The notes: generated by a model not told the origin, from the sequence alone. A stretch of DNA of 64,000 bases from Sediminibacillus dalangtanensis (GCF_017792025.1 NZ_CP046956.1:868001-932000), one strand, 5' to 3'. Numbered from the stretch's first letter, positions 47,835-56,800 are shown. Program-made: numbers and translations.

Positions 47835-47960
47835 TAGCCGTTCTATTCCTTGAAGTGGGACAGAGAAATTACTTGAACAGAAAAATGAAAGCTTGCAGAA
47901 AATCGAAAAGATTCTCTGCAAGCTGTGTATTTTGCATAGACTGCTAAGGTTCCGGCTTCT

Positions 47961-48089
47961 TTATCTGGCGGGGTGATCGCATTGGTCACATAAGTTTCCA
48001 TAACAATCGGCTTTTTCAATTATTTCTTTCCCACAATTGTGACACTTTTTTCGCGGCAGATTTTTGAAAAACTCCATAATGCTCAGCAA
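47961..48089 (-). CDS. yhfH: YhfH-type small zinc-ribbon protein
   Basis: A 42-residue protein MLSIMEFFKNLPRKKCHNCG with a second cysteine pair CDQC; the EFF-x-NLP-x-K-x-C start is typical of YhfH. Four cysteines suggest one zinc ribbon. TTG at 48089 is 7 bp after GGAGGGG; an internal ATG at 48077 is possible. It is divergent from yhfI, as yhfH is next to yhfI in B. subtilis. Confidence 0.78.
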   Translation of the reverse strand: MLSIMEFFKNLPRKKCHNCGKEIIEKADCYGNLCDQCDHPAR

Positions 48090-48188
48090 AGAAAATCCCC
48101 TCCACATGTCGTTGTGGTTTCATTGTATTATAACAGAAAGAGAAAATCAATATTTTGTTTTATAACAATTTAAAAGAGGTGAATGCCC

Positions 48189-48920
48189 ATGAAATGGACA
48201 GTGATTGGCTATTGGGGAGCATATCCGGAGAAAGGAGAAGCAACTTCTGCCTATCTGATCGAGCAGGATGGTTTTCGGTGTTTGATTGACTGTGGCAGTG
48301 GTGCTCTTTCCCGGCTGCAACGTTTTGTCGATGTTAAGGAACTGGATGCCATTGTTTTATCCCATTATCACCAAGATCATATGGCGGATATCGGTGTGTT
48401 GCAGTACAGCTGGCTGGTACAGAACAGTTTGCATCACACGAAACATAAACTGCCGATTTACGGACATGGCGAGGATGAATCAGGTTTTGCCGCCTTGAAC
48501 CATCAATTTACCGAAGGAATTGCTTATCAGGAAGGCGATATCCTCGATATTGGTCCTTTCCAATTTACCTTCCAGCGGACAACACACCCGGTTCCATGCT
48601 TTGCGATGCGGATTCGTATTGGAGACCAGGTTATTGTCTATACAGCGGACAGCAGCTTTGATCAGGAATTGATCCCATACTGCAGCAAAGCTGATTTGCT
48701 TATCAGCGAGTGTAGTTTTTATCATGGGCAGGACGCTGCCAAAGCAGGGCATATGACGAGCAGTCAGTGCGGTCGGCTTGCAGCTTCGGCTGGAGCAAAA
48801 CAGCTGCTTCTTACGCATCTTCCCCACTTCGGGAACAGGGAGGATTTGGTCAAAGAAGCTCGAAGAGAATATGACGGACCAATCCAGCTGGCCTATGAAG
48901 GATGGGTTTGGCAAGGGTAA
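48189..48920 (+). CDS. yhfI: Metallo-beta-lactamase-fold hydrolase YhfI
   Basis: A 243-residue zinc hydrolase of the RNase Z/PhnP-like type. Metal motif LSHYHQDHMAD (a Q replaces the first variable residue), then HPVPCFAMRI, YTADSSFD, and LLLTHLPHF. The substrate is unknown. ATG at 48189 is 7 bp past AGAGGTG; the in-frame ATG at 48183 is too near. Confidence 0.87.
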   Translation: MKWTVIGYWGAYPEKGEATSAYLIEQDGFRCLIDCGSGALSRLQRFVDVKELDAIVLSHYHQDHMADIGVLQYSWLVQNSLHHTKHKLPIYGHGEDESGFAALNHQFTEGIAYQEGDILDIGPFQFTFQRTTHPVPCFAMRIRIGDQVIVYTADSSFDQELIPYCSKADLLISECSFYHGQDAAKAGHMTSSQCGRLAASAGAKQLLLTHLPHFGNREDLVKEARREYDGPIQLAYEGWVWQG

Positions 48921-48995
48921 AAAAGTCCCATGAATTGCTCTTGTCTGAGACTTTCGATAAAATAAGGAAAGACAAGCATTAAGGAGGGTATAATC

Positions 48996-49991
48996 ATGTT
49001 GTTTATCGATAACGAGGGAATTACCGATCCTCATATCAATTTAGCGATCGAAGAATATATTCTGAAAAACTTTGGAGCAGACGATACATATTTACTGTTC
49101 TATATTAACGAACCTTCTATCATTATCGGAAAAAACCAAAATACCATCGAAGAAATCAACACTAATTATGTCGATGCCAATGGTATTCATGTTGTCCGCA
49201 GACTTTCCGGAGGCGGCGCAGTCTATCATGACGAAGGGAACTTGAATTTTAGTTTTATTACCAAGGACGATGGCAACAGTTTTCATGATTTTGCAAAATT
49301 CACCGAACCGGTAACCGATGCTTTGCAAAAGCTGGGGGTCAACGCTGAACTTAAGGGACGCAACGATATTGTTGTAGATGGAAGGAAAATTTCCGGTAAT
49401 GCCCAATTTTCCACGAGAGGTCGTATGTTCAGCCATGGCACGCTGATGTTTGATTCCGAGATTGAAAATGTAGTTTCGGCTTTAAATGTCAAAATGGAAA
49501 AAATCAAATCAAAGGGAATTAAGTCGATTCGCAGTCGTGTGGCCAACATCTCGGAATTCCTCGAAGAAAAGATTACGATGGATGAGTTTAAAGCGTTGAT
49601 TCTGCGCTACATTTTCGATGTAGAAGACGTAAAAGATGTCCCGCAGTACAAACTGACAGAGGAAGACTGGAAGAATATCCATCAGTTGTCTGAAGAGCGT
49701 TATCAGCGCTGGGATTGGAATTACGGCCGTTCTCCTGCGTTCAATATTCAACAATCCCATAAGTTTCCGGCGGGCTCTGTCGATGTTCGGCTTGATGTCA
49801 AAAAAGGAACAATTGAGAATGTGAAAATTTACGGCGACTTCTTTGGCGTCGGCGATATAGAGGATGTCGAGTCAAAGCTGATCGGTGCCCGTTATAATCG
49901 CCAGGCAATCGAAGAGGCATTGCATGACATCGATGTCAGCCATTATCTAGGCAAAATCTCCAGAGAAGAGTTTGTTGATTTAATCTATTAA
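48996..49991 (+). CDS. lplJ: Lipoate-protein ligase LplJ
   Basis: A 331-residue lipoate ligase that attaches free lipoate to E2 and GcvH proteins. The motif VVRRLSGGGAVYHDEGNLNFSFI (about residues 68-90) contains the RRxxGGGxVxHD signature, and NDIVVDGRKISGNAQ carries the catalytic lysine. A C-terminal accessory domain of ~80 residues is present. AAGGAGGG precedes the ATG. Confidence 0.95.
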   Translation: MLFIDNEGITDPHINLAIEEYILKNFGADDTYLLFYINEPSIIIGKNQNTIEEINTNYVDANGIHVVRRLSGGGAVYHDEGNLNFSFITKDDGNSFHDFAKFTEPVTDALQKLGVNAELKGRNDIVVDGRKISGNAQFSTRGRMFSHGTLMFDSEIENVVSALNVKMEKIKSKGIKSIRSRVANISEFLEEKITMDEFKALILRYIFDVEDVKDVPQYKLTEEDWKNIHQLSEERYQRWDWNYGRSPAFNIQQSHKFPAGSVDVRLDVKKGTIENVKIYGDFFGVGDIEDVESKLIGARYNRQAIEEALHDIDVSHYLGKISREEFVDLIY

Positions 49992-50008
49992 GCAATCGTA
50001 CAAGAGGA

Positions 50009-50087
50009 AGAGGCTGCGATAAAAGTTTCAGGCCAATGCAACCGAACGATGATTCGAAACTGACCATTCGAGCTCGTTCGGTTTTTT
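50009..50087. repeat. Single-arm GAGCCTGGGAC-family hairpin after lplJ
   Basis: GAGGCTGCGATAAAAG leads to ACCGAACGA...CGAGCTCGTTCGGTTTTTT. Placed 17 bp behind lplJ, it probably terminates that gene. Confidence 0.7.
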
Positions 50088-50227
50088 AATGGTAAATATA
50101 AATGTGGAAGTAGCACTCTCCTAAAAATGGTGTGAACGCTTCACTCCGGGCATCTCGCTTTCTTCTCCTTATAGGGAGAGGTCGGCTGTAGCCTTTCCAC
50201 GTTTCTCCAGTTTTTTCTAACGCCATC

Positions 50228-50256
50228 TTGCTAGAAAACAAGGTTTGTCTTATAAT
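50228..50256 (+). promoter_or_regulatory. Sigma-A promoter of lcfB
   Basis: TTGCTA and TATAAT with exactly 17 bp between; the FadR-type operator begins 18 bp after the -10 box. Confidence 0.75.
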
Positions 50257-50273
50257 AAAGGATAAGGCCATAG

Positions 50274-50291
50274 TGAATGACCATTCATTCA
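50274..50291. promoter_or_regulatory. FadR-type operator before lcfB
   Basis: TGAATGACCATTCATTCA matches the B. subtilis FadR consensus (TGAATGAN-TAN-TCATTCA type) with perfect outer arms. It lies just after the promoter, where binding would block transcription until long-chain acyl-CoA is present. Confidence 0.8.
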
Positions 50292-50304
50292 GGGGAGGGG
50301 TAAC

Positions 50305-51846
50305 ATGAATATAAGTGATCAAATTTCTATCACCGCCAAACAACATCCCGAGAAAACGGCATACATATTTGAAGGCAAGGAAACGAGTTATCTGGAATTG
50401 GAAGGCATGATCAACAAATTTGCCGATAGTCTTGTGGGACTTGGTTATCAAAAGGGAGACCATCTTGCACTGGTGGTCGGAAATAGTCCGCATTTTGTAA
50501 TCGGCTTATATGGAGCATTGCGGGCAGGAATCATTGTCATTCCCATCAATCCGATTTATACTCCCGATGAAATCTCGTATATTTTGCAAAACGGGGATGT
50601 CAAAGGAATCATTACCATGGATGTGCTTGCCGGAAAGTTCGCACAAATCTCGGACGTTCTAGAGGATGTAGAGCATATGATTATTGCGGAAACCGGAGCC
50701 GGTACCGAGACAGTCGGCGCTGTCTTATCAGCAAAAATGAAATCGTTTTCAAAATTGATGGAAGAAGGAAATGTTCGTTTTGATCGTCCTGAGCTTCAAG
50801 AAGATGATATTGCCCTGGTGCTCTATACTTCCGGTACGACGGGAAAACCGAAGGGCGCCATGCTCACCCACCGTAATCTTTATTCCAATGCCAAGGATAC
50901 GGCAGATTACCTGGAGATGGACGGCGAGGATAAAGTAATCGCGGCTCTTCCGATGTTTCACGTCTTCTGTTTGACGGTAGCATTGAATGCGCCGTTGATG
51001 AATGGAGGAACGGTGCTGATTGTACCGAAGTTTTCTCCTGAAGCAGTGTTCAAGCTGGCAAAAGAACAACAGGCGACTGTTTTTGCCGGAGTTCCGACGA
51101 TGTATAATTATTTGCTGCAAACCCCTGGAGGGCATGCAGATGACTTTCAGAGCATAAGGCTTTGCATTTCCGGAGGGGCTGCTATGCCAGTGGCACTATT
51201 GAAAAATTTCGAGCAAAAATTCGGGGTGATGGTATCCGAGGGCTACGGTTTGTCGGAAGCATCACCGGTTACTTGTTTCAACCCATTGGATCGTGAACGG
51301 AAACCTGGTTCTATCGGTACCAATATCAAAAATGTCGAGAATAAGGTGGTAGACGAGTTGGGGAACGAGCTTCCGCCTGGTGAAGTAGGTGAATTAGTCG
51401 TTCGTGGTCCCAATGTAATGGCCGGATACTACAAGCTGCCGGAAGAAACGGAGGCAGTACTGCGGGACGGCTGGCTGTATACAGGAGATATGGCCAGAAT
51501 GGACGATGAAGGTTATTTTTACATTGTCGACAGGCGAAAGGATATGATTTTGGTCGGCGGTTACAATGTCTATCCGCGCGAGGTGGAGGAGGTATTATAC
51601 GAGCATCCCGATATTGCTGAAGTAGCTGTCGTCGGTATGCCGGATCCTGATCAGGGAGAGACTGTCGTCACCTTTGTCGTCACGGAAAACAACGCCTTGA
51701 AAGCCCCGGATGTTATTGCGTTTTGCGGAGAACGGCTTGCTAAATATAAGGTGCCTGCCGTTGTAGAGTTCCTGGATGAACTGCCGAAGAATACGACTGG
51801 TAAAATTCTACGGAAGCAGCTGCGTGATAAAGTGGCTCAATTATAA
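50305..51846 (+). CDS. lcfB: Long-chain acyl-CoA ligase LcfB
   Basis: A 513-residue AMP-forming ligase that activates fatty acids for beta-oxidation. The P-loop [14 protein letters not shown] (about residues 173-186), [31 protein letters not shown] and the catalytic lysine region [11 protein letters not shown] are present. GGGGAGGGG precedes the ATG, and a FadR operator lies just upstream, which supports the fatty-acid role. Confidence 0.93.
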   Translation: MNISDQISITAKQHPEKTAYIFEGKETSYLELEGMINKFADSLVGLGYQKGDHLALVVGNSPHFVIGLYGALRAGIIVIPINPIYTPDEISYILQNGDVKGIITMDVLAGKFAQISDVLEDVEHMIIAETGAGTETVGAVLSAKMKSFSKLMEEGNVRFDRPELQEDDIALVLYTSGTTGKPKGAMLTHRNLYSNAKDTADYLEMDGEDKVIAALPMFHVFCLTVALNAPLMNGGTVLIVPKFSPEAVFKLAKEQQATVFAGVPTMYNYLLQTPGGHADDFQSIRLCISGGAAMPVALLKNFEQKFGVMVSEGYGLSEASPVTCFNPLDRERKPGSIGTNIKNVENKVVDELGNELPPGEVGELVVRGPNVMAGYYKLPEETEAVLRDGWLYTGDMARMDDEGYFYIVDRRKDMILVGGYNVYPREVEEVLYEHPDIAEVAVVGMPDPDQGETVVTFVVTENNALKAPDVIAFCGERLAKYKVPAVVEFLDELPKNTTGKILRKQLRDKVAQL

Positions 51847-51886
51847 GCGATATAGCAGACAGATAAAAGAATATGGTAAAATTTAA

Positions 51887-51924
51887 GAATCTCCTGCCCA
51901 AGAACGGCGGGGGATTCGTTTTTC
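51887..51924 (+). terminator. Terminator of lcfB
   Basis: GAATCTCCTGCC pairs with GGCGGGGGATTC with one wobble, followed by GTTTTTC. It is very near the start of the next gene. Confidence 0.8.
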
Positions 51925-51956
51925 TGAGAATGAGAATTCCGGCAGGAGGAAATCAG

Positions 51957-53171
51957 ATGAAAAAGTTGCTGGCAGCTTATTTGTTCTTTCTTATGATTAT
52001 ATGGGGATATTTCCTATTCTTTTATCCGTTGGAGACGTATGGTAGTTCTAATTACGCAGCTATGGCGCACTCCATGTACTTTTCCAAGCTTCCACTCGAA
52101 TGGCTGTTGTTGTATACCATCATCAAAAAAGGCTGGTCGATGGTATGGATGGAACATATCGAGCGATTCACAGGCAGACTTTGGTTAAAAACATTGCTTT
52201 TTTCGCTGCTGCTGACTGTCGCTTATCAGTTCGTTCGCCTTCCGTTCAATGTCATTTGGTTTGCCATCAGCAGAAGAGAAGGAACCAGCAATCAAACAGT
52301 CGGAAACTGGTTCTATGAGCTTGGGCTGGACAGTCTGTTCTTCTGGCTCGTTTTAGCAGCTTGTATTTATGCGGCGTTGGTATTGATGGCCAGATTTAAA
52401 AATTGGTGGTTTGGATTATGGTTGCTCGCGCTTCCGGCAGCTGTGTTCGTGGTGTATATTCAGCCAGTTTGGATCGATCCATTGTATGAGGACTTCACGG
52501 CAATGGATCCCGGACCGCTACGAACAGCAATCGAAGATTTGACGGAAAAAGCGGGACTGAAGGATGCTACCCTGCTTCAAGTCGATATGAGTGAAAAAAC
52601 CACCACTTTTAATGCCTATGTCACCGGAATTATGGGGAATGCCCGGATTGTCCTGTGGGATACGACACTAGAAGGAATGCCGCAGGATGAAGTGCTGTTT
52701 ATCCTCAGCCATGAGATCGGCCATTATGTGAAGCATCATGTGTACATAGGAGTGGCTGGCTATTTGCTACTGAGTTTGCTTTTGCTTTATGCTGGTGCGT
52801 TGCTTTACCGGGTTGTCTGCAAGAATGTTTTAACGAAACAGTCATCTTCTCGTTGGAATGATTTGCGAGCTGTTCCGATTCTGTTGCTGATTTTTTCTTT
52901 GCTGCTTACTGCCGCACAACCACTGTCATTAGCTGTTTCCCGGCAAATCGAGGCTTCTGCCGATCGTTATGCAGTAGAGAAAAGCGACAGTGATCAGCTG
53001 CGGGCGGGCATTTCCAGTTTTCGACGAATGGCAGAGCAGTCGAAGAGCGATGTGAATCCTGCTTTTTGGATAAAGTGGCTGCGGTACAGTCATCCATCGA
53101 TTCAGGAGCGAATTAATCGAATTGAGAAAGAGCTTACGGAGCGTGAAACCAATTCGGGCAGTTCTTCGTAA
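51957..53171 (+). CDS. yhfN: M48/Ste24-type membrane protease YhfN
   Basis: A 404-residue membrane metalloprotease. Seven or so hydrophobic segments surround the zinc site HEIGH (in ILSHEIGHYVKHH, about residue 252), and the third ligand is in ASADRYAVEKS. An N-terminal membrane region resembles Ste24. AGGAGG is 7 bp before ATG 51957; the longer frame runs back through the lcfB terminator and is rejected. Confidence 0.87.
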   Translation: MKKLLAAYLFFLMIIWGYFLFFYPLETYGSSNYAAMAHSMYFSKLPLEWLLLYTIIKKGWSMVWMEHIERFTGRLWLKTLLFSLLLTVAYQFVRLPFNVIWFAISRREGTSNQTVGNWFYELGLDSLFFWLVLAACIYAALVLMARFKNWWFGLWLLALPAAVFVVYIQPVWIDPLYEDFTAMDPGPLRTAIEDLTEKAGLKDATLLQVDMSEKTTTFNAYVTGIMGNARIVLWDTTLEGMPQDEVLFILSHEIGHYVKHHVYIGVAGYLLLSLLLLYAGALLYRVVCKNVLTKQSSSRWNDLRAVPILLLIFSLLLTAAQPLSLAVSRQIEASADRYAVEKSDSDQLRAGISSFRRMAEQSKSDVNPAFWIKWLRYSHPSIQERINRIEKELTERETNSGSSS

Positions 53172-53190
53172 ATAGAAGGGAAGGGATGGG

Positions 53191-54138
53191 ATGAACTTGA
53201 TGATTGATTTTCAAGAACAACTAATGAATGAAAAGGAAAAGATGCGAGAAAAGCAAAACTTGAACACCCAGCTTATCGTCCTGGCTGCCCAGTTGGAAGA
53301 TTTACGGAAAACGGAAGCCCGGATGAAGCGAAGGCTGGAAGATGAAAAAGTGGATGTGGAAAAACTAGAAGGAATCAGCCTAAAAGGTGTTTTTATGACG
53401 ATCGCCGGAAAAAAGGAGGAATTACTTGACAAAGAACGGCAGGAGGTACTGGAAGCCCAATTAAAGTGGAAGGAAGCACGTTCCGCCCTGGAAGAGTTGG
53501 AACGGGAGCATAGCAGAATCTCTGCCAGAATTGAATCACTCGGTTATCCGGAAGAACAGGTGGAACGCCTCCTGGAGAAAAAGGAGCAGTATTTGTTGGA
53601 ACACGGGCATCAGGCAGGAGAAGAGCTGCTTGATCTGTCGGAAGCGATTGGCGAGTTGCGGGCAGATGCCAACGAAATCAAAGAAGCCCTGGCTGCCGGC
53701 CGGGAAGCATCAAGCGCTCTTTCCAAGGCGGAAGAAGCCTTGCGCAGTGCAGAAAATTGGGGGACGCTCGATATGTTCGGCGGTGGGATGATCACCACAG
53801 CAGTTAAACATGGTCGCATTGACGATGCGAGTAAAGAGGTACACGTAGCCCAACGGTTGTTGCGTAAGTTTTCGAATGAACTTGATGATATCGGTAACTC
53901 GTTTGCAGTCGACGTTTCCATATCCGGCGGCTGGACTGTGGCTGATTACTTTTTTGACGGCCTGATAACGGACTGGTTTATTCAAGGCCAAATCAAGGAT
54001 TCGCTTGAACAAGTCAGCACAGTCAAAAGGGAAACCGATCGGACGGTGGCCAAGCTGGAGGAACTGTTCGGAGATGTAAAACGTAAAATCGAGGAACTGG
54101 AGGGAAATAAACGCCGACTGCTTGAAACACCGCTCTAA
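53191..54138 (+). CDS. Coiled-coil protein, unknown
   Basis: A 315-residue protein, mainly coiled coil: two helical blocks (residues 5-125 and 260-312) flank a less charged centre SAENWGTLDMFGGGMITTAVKHGRIDDASKEVHVAQRLLRKFSNELDDIG. No signal peptide or membrane helix is seen. I recall such WGxLDMxGGGxxTxxxKHxxID proteins as common hypotheticals, but know no function. It follows yhfN by 19 bp with AAGGGATGGG upstream and may share its transcript. Its end overlaps the next, convergent gene by 4 bp. Confidence 0.7.
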   Translation: MNLMIDFQEQLMNEKEKMREKQNLNTQLIVLAAQLEDLRKTEARMKRRLEDEKVDVEKLEGISLKGVFMTIAGKKEELLDKERQEVLEAQLKWKEARSALEELEREHSRISARIESLGYPEEQVERLLEKKEQYLLEHGHQAGEELLDLSEAIGELRADANEIKEALAAGREASSALSKAEEALRSAENWGTLDMFGGGMITTAVKHGRIDDASKEVHVAQRLLRKFSNELDDIGNSFAVDVSISGGWTVADYFFDGLITDWFIQGQIKDSLEQVSTVKRETDRTVAKLEELFGDVKRKIEELEGNKRRLLETPL

Positions 54139-54596
54139 GGCCGGCGGTGGGTGACCATATCTTCCTCCTCCGTAATGAAGAAGGGACGATCCGGACAGTT
54201 GGATAACAATCCGAGCTTTTCCAGTTTCAAGTAGTTGACTTGTTTGTCGGGGTCTCCTTCTGTTACCGGAAGCTTTCCGGTTTGCTCACGATAATGGTCG
54301 ACAGCTTGCTGAACTTTGTCCAGGTCTTCGGCGAGCTGTTTATCTTTTTCCTCGAAGATCTCATACGTTTCCCGGGACATGTAGTACGTTTGTTGCGGCT
54401 TGGCTTCCAAATAGGGAGCAAGCAGCTGGTAGTCAATCGTCCTGTCGGAGTTGATAATCACTTCCAACGGTATTTCAGAGGCCAATTCTGCGCTGTATCG
54501 CCGGACGGCATCTTTCACCTCTGAAAGGCTCACCGGCTTAACGGGGAGTTGTTTCTGCTGCGACTCGTTTTTCTGTTTTTTGTTCTTTTTCCACAT
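54135..54596 (-). CDS. DUF3939-type protein
   Basis: A 153-residue soluble protein with a lysine/glutamine-rich start (WKKNKKQKNESQQKQ), then VKDAVRRYSAELASEIPLEVII and YYMSRETYEIFEEKD, and a YLKLEKLGLL segment. I match it to DUF3939 from memory with moderate certainty. AAGGAGG sits before the ATG. The function is unknown. Confidence 0.65.
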   Translation of the reverse strand: MWKKNKKQKNESQQKQLPVKPVSLSEVKDAVRRYSAELASEIPLEVIINSDRTIDYQLLAPYLEAKPQQTYYMSRETYEIFEEKDKQLAEDLDKVQQAVDHYREQTGKLPVTEGDPDKQVNYLKLEKLGLLSNCPDRPFFITEEEDMVTHRRP

Positions 54597-54725
54597 GGCG
54601 TTTCCTCCTTATTTGAAAGATTTAATACCTTTGATATATCTAGAGTATAGCAAACCTGCACGCCGGGGTTAAAACGTTTTCATTATGAAGAGGCGAGTAT
54701 GACAAATAGCCGTATTTTTTTACAA

Positions 54726-54770
54726 AAAATTCAATTTATTCTACCATTTTATTCAATTTTCTGGTAAATT
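54726..54770 (+). promoter_or_regulatory. comK upstream region with candidate ComK and CodY sites
   Basis: One AT-box, AAAATTCAATTTA (54726-54738), fits the AAAA-N5-TTTT half of a K-box with one mismatch. A CodY-like sequence AATTTTCTGGTAAAT (54755-54769) matches 12 of 15 consensus positions. In B. subtilis both proteins act on the comK promoter. A second AT-box could not be found. Confidence 0.4.
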
Positions 54771-54820
54771 AGGGGTAGGCCTTTCACATGCCTAACTATT
54801 GAATGAAGGGATGGTAGTCT

Positions 54821-55330
54821 ATGATGTATGAAACGCATTATGAAGTAACTCCGCTTACGCTTGCTGTCATTGGAGGGGATAAAGGGAACAGGTTTTCTTC
54901 CCGGGTCCTGGAAGAAGAAGAAATAATCCAGGTGAAACAGCCGGCAAGCAAAATCATCGACCTTGCCTGTAAGTTCTTTGGGAGCAGTCTGCGGGGCAGG
55001 CAGGAAGGGACCAAGGATATCTGCAACATTACACACAAAGTACCTGTCTCCATTGATCCTTCGAGCGGTATGTATTTTTTCCCCACAGCTTCTCCTAATA
55101 GCCCTCAATGCTCGTGGATTGCCCACTCGCATATCGATCGAATCAGCAAGGCTGCGAATCAATCCACAGAAGTTATCTTCAAGAATGGAACTTCCATTAC
55201 ACTCCCTGTTTCTCACGGCATCATTTTGAATCAAATTCAAAGGACTGCGCAATTTCGTTACTTGCTTGATCACCGGATTAAGTATTTGTGGAAGAATAAT
55301 GCTGATATGGTTGCTGAGCCTTTTGTATAA
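54821..55330 (+). CDS. comK: Competence transcription factor ComK
   Basis: A 169-residue master regulator of DNA uptake genes. The family core KIIDLACKFFGSSLRGRQEGTKDICNITHKVPVSIDPSSGMYFFPTASPNSPQCSWIAHSHID is intact. The protein is shorter than B. subtilis ComK (192), lacking part of the C-terminal tail. AAGGGATGG lies upstream of tandem ATGs. The 3' end overlaps the convergent gene below by 53 bp. Confidence 0.93.
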   Translation: MMYETHYEVTPLTLAVIGGDKGNRFSSRVLEEEEIIQVKQPASKIIDLACKFFGSSLRGRQEGTKDICNITHKVPVSIDPSSGMYFFPTASPNSPQCSWIAHSHIDRISKAANQSTEVIFKNGTSITLPVSHGIILNQIQRTAQFRYLLDHRIKYLWKNNADMVAEPFV

Positions 55331-55667
55331 GTTCCCGTAGAATGGTTTCCACTTTTTTTCGAATGGCAGGATTAAAATAGTTTCTTTTTTCTTCTCGTCC
55401 CTGACAGATAAATAAAAAAGAGGAGAAAGAATCATTTTTATTTAAAGAGACGACCTGCAGCTGTTCATTTGCCATACGGCTCCGAAGCTGTCGGCGTTCT
55501 GCTACAGCTTCCTGCTCCATTTTGCCAAGCAGGTCTGTGTAAGGCTCTTTGATTTTGAAACTGCCTGTTTGAATGCTCTGCAGATCCTTTTGGATGACCA
55601 CAATGGCCATGGAAAGAAATAGAAAACGGGAAGCAACGGAAAGCTGTTCTTCGCTGAGATAACGCAC
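55278..55667 (-). CDS. Small YhjD-like protein
   Basis: A 129-residue protein with VASRFLFLSMAIVVIQKDLQSI near the N-terminus and REEKRNYFNPAIRKKVETILRELI near the C-terminus. It is plausibly the YhjD type by location and composition, but this is not firm. GTG start with GGAGGAG upstream. It converges on, and overlaps, comK. Confidence 0.6.
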   Translation of the reverse strand: MRYLSEEQLSVASRFLFLSMAIVVIQKDLQSIQTGSFKIKEPYTDLLGKMEQEAVAERRQLRSRMANEQLQVVSLNKNDSFSSFLFICQGREEKRNYFNPAIRKKVETILRELIQKAQQPYQHYSSTNT

Positions 55668-55852
55668 AATTACTCCTCCTTACCGAACATGTGTTCTATT
55701 ATACCCCAAACCGATTGATTCTAAAACCAAAACCTGTGAAAAAAGTAAATAAAGGCAGTGAAAGGCCGGAAACACGAAGCAGGTCAATAGGACATCGGCA
55801 TGGGCTGTTATTTTTTCTGTATTTCGGATACCCTATGATTGGGTGATAAAAA

Positions 55853-56122
55853 ATGAAAGCAACCGAATTGGAAAGCAAGCGTTTCGACAAAGCGCTTGAT
55901 GAAATTCTCGATTTATTCAACAACCTGGAAAACGATGCACCGATCATTGATTTCGGGCAGGATGTCCTCGACAATATTGCACGAGCCAAAAAGAAATATG
56001 GAGATAAAATGGTGGACGAAAAAATAAATACAGTAGTAAGGGAAATGCTTTCCTGGCTCGAACTGGATGATGTGAAACTGGATTCGGAGGAAGAGGAGAA
56101 TGAGCAGGACGGTGAATCCTGA
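55853..56122 (+). CDS. Mistic-like protein, no channel gene nearby
   Basis: An 89-residue acidic helical protein. By memory alignment it shares the pattern of B. subtilis Mistic (MstX): ALD near residue 14, a D-x-P-x-I block near 28-32, AxxxYG near 44-50, and EK-x-NT-x-x-x-x-x-LS near 56-67. It starts where the short Mistic form begins. Mistic associates with membranes without a typical hydrophobic helix and in B. subtilis precedes the yugO K+ channel; here the next gene is on the other strand. GGGTG upstream is a weak ribosome site. Confidence 0.7.
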   Translation: MKATELESKRFDKALDEILDLFNNLENDAPIIDFGQDVLDNIARAKKKYGDKMVDEKINTVVREMLSWLELDDVKLDSEEEENEQDGES

Positions 56123-56176
56123 AAAAGCTTATATGCGTCGAATGTAGTCGGCTCCTTCTCCCGGCAATCCTGCCGT

Positions 56177-56509
56177 TTACTCAATTATTTCCACGTCCAC
56201 GATGGCTTCGACGGGAAGAAATTCGAGACCGTCGTGGTTTTCGATTTCAAGTTTACCCATTCCCACTCCTTTTATGAAACCTTCCAGCATTTCGATTCGC
56301 TGTGCTTCATAGAAGTAAAGGGAAACTTTTTGTTTGTATTCGATTGCCTGCATGATCGTTCGCTGCATTTCCTCTAATTTATCACTGCTGAGAATCGGTT
56401 TTTCAACGTCCTTTTCTGATTCATACCACTGATTGAGCATTTCCACATGCTCAGGCAGCATGAGGGAAGTCCACTTAATGGTTCCCCGGTCCTGATGTTT
56501 GCCTTGCAT
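56177..56509 (-). CDS. YolD-like protein
   Basis: A 110-residue YolD-like protein with the hallmark RGTIKWTSLMLPEHVEML near the N-terminus. In Bacilli such genes are often paired with Y-family polymerase genes of the SOS response. No polymerase lies beside it. It begins 2 bp after the WYL-like gene, with GGGGGGC upstream, and shares the SOS-type promoter at 56754. Confidence 0.83.
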   Translation of the reverse strand: MQGKHQDRGTIKWTSLMLPEHVEMLNQWYESEKDVEKPILSSDKLEEMQRTIMQAIEYKQKVSLYFYEAQRIEMLEGFIKGVGMGKLEIENHDGLEFLPVEAIVDVEIIE

Positions 56510-56511
56510 GA

Positions 56512-56733
56512 CTATGCCCCCCGACGTCGCAGTTTTTTAGCCGGATGAATGGCCAAAATGTTTTCCAGGCGAAAAGTCCTGACTTGCTTGCGGTAAAAGC
56601 AGTAAGCCACCACCTGTTCTTCTTTAATCTGGAGAATTCGGACTATGCGCTGTGACAGCCGTCCGTTTTTAGCCTGATAAATCATTTCTACCTTTGTTTT
56701 GTTTTCCATAGCCAGATGAAGCACAGTTTCCAT
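56512..56733 (-). CDS. Small WYL-type protein
   Basis: A 73-residue protein, METVLHLAMENKTKVEMIYQ, YCFYRKQVRTFRLENILAI; it corresponds to a lone WYL domain (ligand-binding module of many regulators) without a helix-turn-helix. AAGGAGTG precedes the ATG. It is the first gene of a two-gene operon with the YolD-like protein. Confidence 0.72.
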   Translation of the reverse strand: METVLHLAMENKTKVEMIYQAKNGRLSQRIVRILQIKEEQVVAYCFYRKQVRTFRLENILAIHPAKKLRRRGA

Positions 56734-56753
56734 TTGTTTTCACTCCTTAAAGG

Positions 56754-56800
56754 GAACGTTTGTTCTTATTATATGCAGAATGCGATTATTTTACAACCAA
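56754..56800 (-). promoter_or_regulatory. SOS promoter with LexA (DinR) box
   Basis: On the minus strand, TTGTAA and TATAAT are 17 bp apart, followed by GAACAAACGTTC (56754-56765), the Gram-positive LexA core GAAC-N4-GTTC. Operator placement just after the -10 box is typical of SOS genes. Confidence 0.78.

Noticed and set aside
54751-54770. Second ComK AT-box
   Set aside because: The TTTT half is present but the AAAA half is not, so a complete K-box could not be supported.
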